A program made the position numbers and the translations under genes. The notes below the pieces were generated by a model. It searched no databases and was not told the DNA's origin. It saw only the letters and a list, made by a program, of their open reading frames with translations. This document shows, one piece after another, positions 1 through 5,535 of a stretch of 15,378 bases of DNA. The DNA is taken from assembly GCA_021829055.1 (NCBI GenBank), contig JAJZCS010000020.1, positions 1-15,378 on the forward strand, given 5' to 3'. Numbering within the stretch: the first letter of the stretch is position 1; every line of letters begins with the position of its first letter. The DNA is from Pseudomonadota bacterium (lineage in GTDB: Bacteria; Pseudomonadota; Alphaproteobacteria; Acetobacterales; Acetobacteraceae).

Positions 1-11
1 AGCCCTCACGC

Positions 12-29
12 TTGAGATATAATTCTCAA
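12..29 (+). promoter_or_regulatory. -10 box inside an inverted repeat, leaderless promoter of the Nudix gene
   Basis: A perfect TATAAT lies at 18-23, exactly in the centre of an inverted repeat TTGAGA-N6-TCTCAA (12-29). The ATG of the Nudix gene is at 32, only 8 bases after the -10 box, so transcription would start at or within a base or two of the ATG. There is no room for a ribosome binding site, so the mRNA is probably leaderless. The dyad over the -10 could be an operator. The -35 would fall at or beyond the left edge and cannot be judged. Confidence 0.5.
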
Positions 30-31
30 TC

Positions 32-487
32 ATGGCAGATCATCCCCTCGTGCGTGTAGGCGTCGGCGTATTCGTCTTCAAAGACGGCATGTTTCTTTTC
101 GGCCAGCGCAAGAACGCACATGGGGACGGCACCTGGTCGGTCCCCGGCGGCCATCTTGAGTTTGGTGAATCATTGCAGGACACCGCGCGGCGTGAGGTTG
201 AGGAAGAGACCGGCGTCGCAATTAAAAATATACGCTTTGGCGCGCTCACCAATGATCGCTTTCCCACTGAAGGCAAGCACTACATTACCATATGGATGTT
301 GAGCGATTTCGCTGGCGGCAGTCCGCAGATCCGAGAGCCGGATAAATTCGTCGAGCTTCGCTGGGTGAGTTTTGATAACCTCCCTGAGCCGCTATTCCTC
401 CCGTGGCACCAGTTACTTGCGTCAGAGTTCATCGATGCGATACGAAACGAGTGCGCTTGCTCGATAGTAAGCCGCCCTAGGACTTGA
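32..487 (+). CDS. Nudix hydrolase, NUDT15/MutT-like nucleotide diphosphatase
   Basis: A 151-residue Nudix protein, predicted cytosolic, that would hydrolyse a nucleoside triphosphate or related diphosphate with Mg2+. The full Nudix box GX5EX7REUXEEXGU is present at residues 40-62 (G40, E46, R54-E55, E57-E58, G61). The flanking GTWSVPGGHLEFGES segment and the later KHYITIW segment resemble the NUDT15/MTH2 branch, whose members remove oxidized or noncanonical nucleotides. Substrate specificity cannot be read from sequence. The length is normal for a single-domain Nudix enzyme. The ATG at 32 sits 8 bases after a TATAAT, suggesting a leaderless message. The stop codon (485-487) lies inside the 26-bp repeat that recurs at 3625-3650, so the gene's 3' end may have been set by an insertion event. 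The last residues (SIVSRPRT) may therefore not be ancestral. Confidence 0.9.
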   Translation: MADHPLVRVGVGVFVFKDGMFLFGQRKNAHGDGTWSVPGGHLEFGESLQDTARREVEEETGVAIKNIRFGALTNDRFPTEGKHYITIWMLSDFAGGSPQIREPDKFVELRWVSFDNLPEPLFLPWHQLLASEFIDAIRNECACSIVSRPRT

Positions 488-505
488 GGGACTTCGGGGA
501 CTTCA
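480..505. repeat. 26-bp direct repeat, left copy (R1)
   Basis: Identical over 26 bp to 3625-3650, 3145 bp away in the same orientation. Internally it is a 9-nt periodic sequence: GGACTT three times, separated by GAG and CGG. On the plus strand it contains the Nudix stop codon. On the minus strand its first three bases (503-505) are the stop codon of the recombinase-tail remnant. The right copy has the same relation to the intact recombinase. This fits a target or recombination boundary, but an ordinary dispersed intergenic repeat is possible. Confidence 0.8.
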
Positions 506-667
506 GGCAACCATTACGGCATCGCCGTTGTCGTTCGCGGGGCGTTTGAGCGGCTCGCGCCGCTCTGTATCGGCATCCGTCATGAGAATGGCGAGTGCTT
601 CGCGCGCAAAAGCTCGAATACCATCCCGAGAAGGGTCACACGGCAAGTTTTGTGTCGTAATACGAGT
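503..667 (-). pseudogene. C-terminal remnant of a second large serine recombinase
   Basis: Read on the minus strand, the bases before the TGA at 503-505 encode an open stretch of 54 codons. It contains CDPSRDG-I-R-x-F-x-R, ends in AxxRPANDN...MVA, and is preceded by an in-frame TAG at 668-670. This aligns end to end with the C-terminus of the intact recombinase at 3648-5219 (CDPSRDG-S-R-x-F-x-R, then RAANDD...MAA), with a one-codon length difference. At the DNA level 610-640 matches 3758-3788 at 28 of 31 positions. There is no catalytic domain, zinc ribbon or start codon, so this is a dead fragment of a related but not identical recombinase gene. It keeps the same 26-bp sequence over its stop codon. 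It marks where a recombinase module was truncated, or where an insertion at a recombinase 3' end split off the old tail. Confidence 0.75.
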
Positions 668-682
668 CTAAACCTGGTGCGT

Positions 683-721
683 GACCCGACGGCGAGTCGG
701 GTCGGTGCGCTAAGCGCGCAC
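683..721. terminator. Two adjacent hairpins at the break point of the recombinase remnant
   Basis: The first hairpin has perfect 8-bp arms GACCCGAC/GTCGGGTC around a 5-nt loop (683-703). The second has 6-bp arms GTGCGC/GCGCAC around 5 nt (705-721). Neither is followed by a T run on either strand, so they are weak candidates for intrinsic terminators. They fall between the small ORF that ends at 721 and the recombinase remnant, where the body of the recombinase is missing. They could be attenuating structures or traces of the deletion or insertion junction. Confidence 0.4.
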
Positions 722-945
722 TAGAGTGTCAGGCGGTCGCTCGCGCCCCGGCTACGAACCGGGCCACTAAACGGCACGCCATAGAGAATCCGATTCACGA
801 GTCCATCGAACTGGTCGATGTTCTTCTCGACGGCGGTAACCAGTCCGTAGAGGTCGTCGAGACAGACCTGCAGGTTCTCCTCAATCTCCTTGCGGTGGAC
901 ATCGTCGGTGAGGCGGATAAGTCCGAGCGCTTTGTTGTTGTGCAT
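721..945 (-). CDS. Small hypothetical protein (74 aa) behind a recombinase-type promoter
   Basis: I do not recognise this protein. It has 74 residues, with a charged, probably helical middle (VHRKEIEENL ... VEKNIDQFDGLVNRIL, about residues 16-54). The arginine- and serine-rich tail looks noncoding-like and may be a read-through end. No clear ribosome binding site precedes the ATG at 943-945. The main support is position: promoter-like site 1016-1044 points at it, exactly as the matching site at 5462-5504 points at the 66-codon gene upstream of the intact recombinase. It would then be the counterpart small gene of the decayed left module. Similarity between the two small proteins is weak (RKEIEENL against REEARANL). 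A 12-codon ORF also begins on the minus strand near 990. The gene may be real, decayed or spurious. Confidence 0.4.
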   Translation of the reverse strand: MHNNKALGLIRLTDDVHRKEIEENLQVCLDDLYGLVTAVEKNIDQFDGLVNRILYGVPFSGPVRSRGASDRLTL

Positions 946-1015
946 AGGCGGAATGCTATGGGTTTGTAATGATCGGCCGACCGCTAGCCATCATCGACGG
1001 TCGCAAACAATCGCG

Positions 1016-1044
1016 CTAGGCGGCACTTTTTGACCGCGAGTCAA
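1016..1044 (-). promoter_or_regulatory. Shared promoter/operator site A (minus strand)
   Basis: On the minus strand TTGACT (1039-1044) is followed after 17 bp by GCCTAG (1016-1021). TTGAC and GTCAA form an inverted repeat with a 5-bp spacer (1030-1044). The outer arm CTAGGCGGC (1016-1024) lies 13 bp from the dyad centre at 1037. The same arrangement, with the same distances, occurs at 5462-5504 and 6900-6928. It points toward the small ORF at 721-945, 70 bases away. The promoter reading rests on the good -35 and the spacing; the -10 (GCCTAG) is far from TATAAT. Confidence 0.6.
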
Positions 1045-1078
1045 ACTCTTCCTCGTTATAAGATCTTAATCTTTCCAC

Positions 1079-2071
1079 TTAACGGGCAATGTCGCCGATG
1101 TAGTAACCGCCGAACTCATCAGAGAAAAACGTCTCGCTATAAAATCTTTCAGCAAACACTCTGTTTGTAACGTAGAGGGACATTGGCTTTGTGCTCGTGT
1201 CGACAATCATGCTGCCCGCTTGGTTGTTGGTTATGAATGGGAGGTCGCGACTGTTCCAAGCATCATATGCGAGATGTTCAGACCTCGCGTTCCCAAAAAA
1301 TGTAATAGTCGGATTTACGACATCCAAAAACGCATAATCTCTCTCCGAGTCCCTTCCATGATGAGGCGCAATGAGAATATCAACGTCCTTAATATCGTCG
1401 GCATGCTTTTTGAGAACGTGCTCCCAACTACTGTCATGCGAGTCGCCCGCGAGCAAGATACGCCCCCCTTTGCTTCGATAGAGAAGGACATACGACGCAT
1501 CGTTATGTTCTCCTGACGCGTTCGCGTCAGCGAGTAGGCGCTTTGTAGGCGCCAGGATATGCAGACCATCGTGCCCGCTTCCTTCCTTTTTTGGATCATT
1601 GTAATAATGCCCCTTCCCACCGGAAAATAAGCAGAGCCGTTTGGGATCGCTACCCGATCCTTCGTCCCGTAATTTCTTGTAGAACTTCCAATCCTCCTCT
1701 TTATAGCGCCCTCCCTCCTCGAACTCTTTCTCACAGTTGTTATCGCTGTCCCAGAAGTTCGTGGGCGCAAACACTGCGAATAGGGCCCTGATGCCATCCA
1801 TATGATCCATGTCAGGATGCGTCAGTATAAAACGATGGATGGAATCAATGCCCCGGTCGAGCATGTAGTTGATCGGGTTCTCTGGGTACTTTTTTTGATT
1901 GAAATTCCCTAATGCACTGGCGGTGCTTTGGCTGGTTTTTGCGGTTCGTGAACTCGTTGCATCAGCTTCGGCTGAAGCGTTGCAGACGTCGACCACAGTG
2001 ATCCGGCTACTCGCATGTTCAATGATTGAGCAGTCCCCCTCGCATACGTTTAGAAAGTGGAATTTTGTCAT
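1079..2071 (-). CDS. ComEC/Rec2-type metallo-beta-lactamase fold hydrolase (MBL1)
   Basis: A 330-residue stand-alone MBL-fold hydrolase of the ComEC/Rec2 type. Metal-site motifs are visible: THPDMDHMDG at 84-93 (the HxDxDH variant of HxHxDH typical of ComEC-like domains), AGDS at 208-211, and APHHGRDSE at 235-243. There is no signal peptide or membrane segment, so it should act in the cytosol, unlike true ComEC, which has a channel domain. Relatives act on phosphodiester or nucleic-acid-like substrates; the substrate here is unknown. An insert at about 105-180, rich in charged residues and glycine, separates the metal motifs. It is the third gene of a tight operon: its ATG (2069-2071) is 3 bases after the stop of the membrane protein, with only a weak SD (GGTAAAG), so translational coupling is likely. 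The same operon has a second MBL protein. Confidence 0.88.
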   Translation of the reverse strand: MTKFHFLNVCEGDCSIIEHASSRITVVDVCNASAEADATSSRTAKTSQSTASALGNFNQKKYPENPINYMLDRGIDSIHRFILTHPDMDHMDGIRALFAVFAPTNFWDSDNNCEKEFEEGGRYKEEDWKFYKKLRDEGSGSDPKRLCLFSGGKGHYYNDPKKEGSGHDGLHILAPTKRLLADANASGEHNDASYVLLYRSKGGRILLAGDSHDSSWEHVLKKHADDIKDVDILIAPHHGRDSERDYAFLDVVNPTITFFGNARSEHLAYDAWNSRDLPFITNNQAGSMIVDTSTKPMSLYVTNRVFAERFYSETFFSDEFGGYYIGDIAR

Positions 2072-2074
2072 GCT

Positions 2075-2707
2075 TTACCGTGCCGCAGTGAGGGCAAGAA
2101 CCGAGGTAACAAAACGCTCACCATGATGCTTCGCCGATTGACGAACTATGAGGTACTGAGCAATCAGCGCGGCGTCATAAACGGCCGCGGTTAGATGGGA
2201 GACGAGCCACCACATTGCTATGCCACCGATGGCGAGGAAAATTACACTGATCGCAGCATAGTCTCTCGTGAATAGGTATCCCTTATGAACCTGTTGAATG
2301 CGCGGATCAGATTCCGAAGCAAGATATAACTTATACCACCGAGAGTTTTGGTCTTTCGGGCTTGTAGGGAAATCCCCGATTTTTCTGCGAAGTTCGCTAG
2401 TATCAATTCGATCATCCGTGTCTACGTACTCGGAGAATGCTCTCGCGCCGGGCAGGGGATGGTGCCACCTCCAAAAGACAAGACGGGCTTTCCACTTGGC
2501 GTTTAGGAGTTCGACTAGCACGCTCGTAAATACGAATATCGCGCCTGCCGGTAGTGCGTTTACTCCGCTCTTTACCAGCGCCGAGAAACCAGAAATGGCA
2601 ATCGCACCTGATGTCGCGAGCAGATAAAATGCGAGAGCGTTGGCAACAATGATGGCAAGGAGCGGTCTTCGGTTGGCGTCTTTCAGCGATTGATCTTGCA
2701 CGGCCAT
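2075..2707 (-). CDS. Four-helix membrane protein between two MBL hydrolases
   Basis: I do not recognise the family. It has 210 residues with hydrophobic segments at about 15-40, 50-70, 150-171 and 173-190. The soluble stretch at 75-145 contains RLVFWRWHHPLPGARAF, a D-rich segment (YVDTDDRIDTSELRRKIGDFP), then QNSRWYKLYLASESDPRIQQVHKG. The order 2 TM, conserved-looking soluble insert, 2 TM fits a sensor-effector membrane protein rather than a transporter. It is sandwiched between two MBL hydrolase genes with 1-base and 3-base gaps, so the three products are made together and may form a complex at the inner membrane. By analogy with other conflict systems that pair an enzyme with a small multi-TM protein, it could be a membrane-disrupting effector. 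That is inference only. Confidence 0.8.
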   Translation of the reverse strand: MAVQDQSLKDANRRPLLAIIVANALAFYLLATSGAIAISGFSALVKSGVNALPAGAIFVFTSVLVELLNAKWKARLVFWRWHHPLPGARAFSEYVDTDDRIDTSELRRKIGDFPTSPKDQNSRWYKLYLASESDPRIQQVHKGYLFTRDYAAISVIFLAIGGIAMWWLVSHLTAAVYDAALIAQYLIVRQSAKHHGERFVTSVLALTAAR

Positions 2708-2708
2708 A

Positions 2709-3563
2709 TCAGAGGGTCCGGTAAATGCGTCCGTTGCCCGGCGCTAATTGCACCCAAATATGTCCGTCATTCCTAGTTGTTAGCACTTTGCGACGCTGCA
2801 CAGTTGGTGCGCTAACAAGAGTGACACCGTCGCCACGGGTCCGAGATGCATACGCCTGCGCCATTCCTTCTTGCGTACCGTGCACAATAGCCTTATCAGA
2901 AAGAATCACGCATTCCGGTTTGCAAAACCCGAATATCTCTTCGGCATGACCGTTTTCTCGCCCGTGATGGGCCGCCACGAGGATGTCGGTGGATTGCAGC
3001 CAGCTCCGAAAATTTACGTTTTGCAGCATACGTTCCCACCCGGCCTTTTCCAGGTCTCCACACACACATATCGTCGAACCACCATACTGGACGAATATGA
3101 CCTGGCTAAGGTTGTTTGTGTCCCATTGCTCCCCAAGGAACTGATTCTTGGTCAGGCTAAATGGCACAATCCTGTAGGGCGGCGCGTAGTTTTGAACGGT
3201 GCCTGTATAGGTATTTTTCAGGTAGCACAGATGCTCAAGCGCCTCCGTTTTTTCTGGCTTAATAGCCAGAAGCTCTGATGCCGACACGTTGGGTGCCAAG
3301 AATGTCGTTGCTATATGAACGCGGCTCCGCAAGTACGGAAGACCAGAAAAGTGGTCATGGTCATAGTTCGTCAATGCCAAATTGCGGAGAACATATCTGC
3401 CTGTCGGGTCAATGGGCAGTAACTTCCACTGAATAACGAGATCAATCGGATTAAAGTCCGACGTATTGCCGCAGTCGATGAGCATCCCATATTCGGGTGC
3501 TCCCTGCGGGTAAACAAATATGCTTTGCCCGTGTTCAACATTGAAAACTATAATATCCAACAT
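2709..3563 (-). CDS. ComEC/Rec2-type metallo-beta-lactamase fold hydrolase (MBL2)
   Basis: A 284-residue soluble MBL-fold protein, first gene of the MBL operon. Motifs are TNYDHDHFSG (65-74), CGD (168-170) and AAHHGRENG (197-205); an early FNVEHGQSIF...GMLIDCGN segment is typical of the ComEC/Rec2-like N-terminus. The usual first ligand position (H in THPD) is N66 here, so metal binding may differ from MBL1. The ATG at 3561-3563 is chosen because GAGG (minus strand) lies 8 bases upstream. An in-frame GTG at 3570-3572 would overlap that ribosome binding site. It is the only operon member with a proper SD. The stop is 1 base from the start of the membrane protein. The two MBL proteins share the HHGR motif but are otherwise strongly diverged, so this is not a recent tandem duplication. 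It could be a regulatory or partner subunit for MBL1. Confidence 0.86.
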   Translation of the reverse strand: MLDIIVFNVEHGQSIFVYPQGAPEYGMLIDCGNTSDFNPIDLVIQWKLLPIDPTGRYVLRNLALTNYDHDHFSGLPYLRSRVHIATTFLAPNVSASELLAIKPEKTEALEHLCYLKNTYTGTVQNYAPPYRIVPFSLTKNQFLGEQWDTNNLSQVIFVQYGGSTICVCGDLEKAGWERMLQNVNFRSWLQSTDILVAAHHGRENGHAEEIFGFCKPECVILSDKAIVHGTQEGMAQAYASRTRGDGVTLVSAPTVQRRKVLTTRNDGHIWVQLAPGNGRIYRTL

Positions 3564-3586
3564 AGAAAGCACCTCGGCTTCGGAAC

Positions 3587-3615
3587 ATAATATTCCAAGT
3601 AAAGGCGACGGGCAA
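3587..3615 (-). promoter_or_regulatory. Promoter of the MBL operon
   Basis: On the minus strand TTGCCC (3610-3615) and TATTAT (3587-3592) are separated by exactly 17 bp. Transcription would begin near 3580, giving a leader of about 18 bases that contains the GAGG site before the ATG at 3563. The operon therefore has its own sigma70-type promoter just after the recombinase stop and is not dependent on read-through. It does not share the TTGACT/GCCTAG design of the recombinase promoters. Confidence 0.65.
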
Positions 3616-3624
3616 TGCGGTTGG

Positions 3625-3650
3625 GGACTTGAGGGACTTCGGGGACTTCA
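3625..3650. repeat. 26-bp direct repeat, right copy (R2)
   Basis: Identical to 480-505. Its last three bases (3648-3650) are the stop codon of the intact recombinase on the minus strand. Outside the 26 bp, identity continues only as diverged homology into the recombinase tail (best at 3758-3788 against 610-640). The two copies bracket the MBL operon, site A, the small ORF and the recombinase remnant. Confidence 0.8.
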
Positions 3651-5219
3651 TGCGGCCATATATGTGCCGGCTTCATCGTCGTTGGCGGCGCGTTCGCGCG
3701 CCTCACGGCATTCTTTCTCTGCATTCGCTTTGAAGATTTCGAACACGTTGCGGATAAAAGTTCGACTACCATCCCGAGACGGGTCACAATTCCAGGATGA
3801 CGTCAAATTCGCGAGCTCCGAAAACGGAGAGCGCAGCGCAATTGCTATCTTTTTTCCGGTCACCGTCGAGTTCGAACACGTCGCGTGCACCAATTCGCGC
3901 TTTTCGACGGGATTCGCGATTTCATAGCGTAACGATGCGGATTCTGCGAGTTCGAGCGAACGCATAAGGACGTCATGGGTGCTGTGCGCAGTATCGAGCG
4001 ATTCGAGCGCCTCGACGATATAGCGCTTCTCGGCCAAGAGCGCAGCGCGCCTTTCCTCGTATCCCTCCTTATCGATCAAGCAGTCGATCAATGCATCCGT
4101 GAGGCGCGCCAAGCGCGCGTCGAAATTCCCAAGCTTGAGTCTAAGGCTCTGCTCGCGCTTCGCGCGTTCGGCGGACTCGTCGCCCTTTAGCCTCTCTACC
4201 ATGTCCCTCAAGTCCCTGAAGTCCTCGGGCGCGAACCGGAACCGCGCCAGCGCGTCGCCGATCTCGGCGTCAAGCTTGGCTTCCGAAATGCAGGTGCCTG
4301 CACAGGTCGGTGCATGGCAACGATAATAGATGTACCGGCCCTTCTGCTTCTCACCGATGAGATGTTTGCCACAGCCGCCACAACGAACCATCTGCTTGAA
4401 TACGAAATCGTAGCGCAGCGGCACTGTGCCCGCGCGGCGTCCGCGCAGGACCAATTGAACCGCGTCATAGAGCGCCCTGGAAATGAGCGGCTCGTGGACG
4501 CCCTCGAAGCTCTCGCGCGTTTTGCGGAGCTGTATGAGCCCCGTGTAGAAGGGGTTGTTCAGGATTGTGGTTAGGCCTGCCTTGCTGATGGGCCGGTTGG
4601 AATAGCTGTGCAGACCGCGGCGGCGCATCTCGGCCTGCAGCGTGTCGAAGTTCCACTCGCCGGTGGCATAGAGCTCAAAGGTAGCGCGGACCAAGGGTCC
4701 CTGGACCGGATCGATCTCCTTGGCCTTGCCGCGGCCCATGTCGCGATAGCCAATCGGTGCACGCAGAGGATACAGGCCCTGCTTCAGGCGCCCGTAAAAT
4801 CCCTTGCGGGTTTCCTCGCGCAGATTGCGGATAAAGTCTGCTGCGACGACTGCCTGGATGTCCGCGGAGAGGCGTCCGCCGCGAGAGCGTAGGTCAAGAG
4901 CGTCGTGTGCGAAGTGGACCTCGATGCCGCGGTCGATCAGTTCGGCGAGTTCGGCCCAGTCCTTGAGGTTACGAGCGCCGCGGTCGATCTTGTGAATGAT
5001 GATGCCGCTTGCCTTGCCGTGGGCTAGCTTCTTGAGAACTTCGGAGAAAACGTGCCGGCCGCGCTTGGCGGCGGTGACCCGCTCCTCGTACCAAGCGCTT
5101 ATTGTCAGTCCCTGGCGCTGGGCATAGCGCTCAATGGCGGCCCGCTGCTCCTGCAGCGAGACGCCCTGTGTGCCTTGGCGCTGGGTTGAAACGCGGATGT
5201 ATCCGAGATAGGTGCGCAT
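3648..5219 (-). CDS. Large serine recombinase (site-specific integrase/resolvase family)
   Basis: A 523-residue serine recombinase that would cut and rejoin DNA at attachment sites through a phosphoserine link. The resolvase domain spans about 4-145, with nucleophile S11 in YIRVSTQRQ and the KIDRGARNLKDW segment at 77-88. A recombinase domain follows at about 150-260 (GLYPLRAPIGY; NRPISKAGLTTILNNPFYTGLI). A zinc ribbon spans about 280-310 (C280, C283, C301, C306, C310), then a charged helical region at about 330-430, likely the coiled coil. The length is normal for this class and all key residues are visible, so it should be active. A 66-codon gene starts upstream and ends 9 bases before it, forming one transcript driven from the dyad at 5462-5504. 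The ATG is weakly preceded by an SD, so coupling is likely. It is the probable mobility enzyme of the island; its att sites are not identified. Confidence 0.93.
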   Translation of the reverse strand: MRTYLGYIRVSTQRQGTQGVSLQEQRAAIERYAQRQGLTISAWYEERVTAAKRGRHVFSEVLKKLAHGKASGIIIHKIDRGARNLKDWAELAELIDRGIEVHFAHDALDLRSRGGRLSADIQAVVAADFIRNLREETRKGFYGRLKQGLYPLRAPIGYRDMGRGKAKEIDPVQGPLVRATFELYATGEWNFDTLQAEMRRRGLHSYSNRPISKAGLTTILNNPFYTGLIQLRKTRESFEGVHEPLISRALYDAVQLVLRGRRAGTVPLRYDFVFKQMVRCGGCGKHLIGEKQKGRYIYYRCHAPTCAGTCISEAKLDAEIGDALARFRFAPEDFRDLRDMVERLKGDESAERAKREQSLRLKLGNFDARLARLTDALIDCLIDKEGYEERRAALLAEKRYIVEALESLDTAHSTHDVLMRSLELAESASLRYEIANPVEKRELVHATCSNSTVTGKKIAIALRSPFSELANLTSSWNCDPSRDGSRTFIRNVFEIFKANAEKECREARERAANDDEAGTYMAA

Positions 5220-5228
5220 GGTGGTCTA

Positions 5229-5429
5229 CTAGAGTCGCGATTTTACCGAATCATCGGCCGACGCGCGAATCGGGATTTGAGATATCGCCTCCTCGACTTC
5301 GCGCTCCGCAATCCGGAGCATCACCGCCATGAAGGCCGTGAGATTGGCGCGCGCCTCTTCACGCGCGGCCCCTTCGGCGCCGGGCATGGTGCGATCCAGA
5401 ATATCGTCGCCGGGCTTGCGTTCGGACAT
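5229..5429 (-). CDS. Small hypothetical protein upstream of the recombinase
   Basis: A 66-residue acidic, alanine-rich protein beginning MSERKPGDDILDRTMPGAEG, followed by a predicted long helix (AAREEARANL...AEREVEEAISQ, about 21-50). No known catalytic motif is visible. It ends 9 bases before the recombinase start and begins 32 bases downstream of the minus-strand promoter in the dyad at 5462-5504, so the two genes form an operon. A small helical protein encoded just ahead of a recombinase could be an accessory or directionality factor, or an autoregulator; this is inference from position. No good SD is seen before the ATG at 5427-5429. Confidence 0.65.
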   Translation of the reverse strand: MSERKPGDDILDRTMPGAEGAAREEARANLTAFMAVMLRIAEREVEEAISQIPIRASADDSVKSRL

Positions 5430-5461
5430 AGGTCAAGGCTTGCACCTCGATGGTGATCGGA

Positions 5462-5504
5462 CTAGGCGGCGGTTATCGACCCTCGGTCGAATTCTGCCGC
5501 CTAG
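5462..5504. promoter_or_regulatory. 43-bp dyad with overlapping divergent promoters (site B)
   Basis: Outer arms CTAGGCGGC (5462-5470) and GCCGCCTAG (5496-5504) and inner arms TCGACC (5476-5481) and GGTCGA (5485-5490) are perfectly symmetric about base 5483, with 5-bp spacers and a 3-bp centre. Read to the right, TCGACC-N17-GCCTAG points at the ATPase gene, whose ATG follows after 31 bases. Read to the left, TCGACC-N17-GCCTAG points at the small gene and recombinase, whose ATG follows after 32 bases. The two -35 regions overlap, so the promoters should exclude each other, and a dimeric regulator on the inner dyad would cover both. Confidence 0.72.
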
Positions 5505-5535
5505 CGCGTGAGCCGATGCGGCCTATCGTTTAGGG

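Noticed and set aside
480..505. The 9-nt GGACTT units as a CRISPR or minisatellite array
   Set aside because: Only three units without unique spacers; no further units, leader or cas genes.
746..763. tRNA T-arm-like stem-loop (CCCGG, 7-nt loop starting TTCG, CCGGG on the minus strand)
   Set aside because: The conserved A58 is missing and no acceptor, D or anticodon arms are found around it.
1315..1797. 160-codon minus-strand ORF in another frame of MBL1
   Set aside because: It lies wholly within the MBL1 gene, which carries the recognizable metal motifs; its composition is Arg/Ser-rich.
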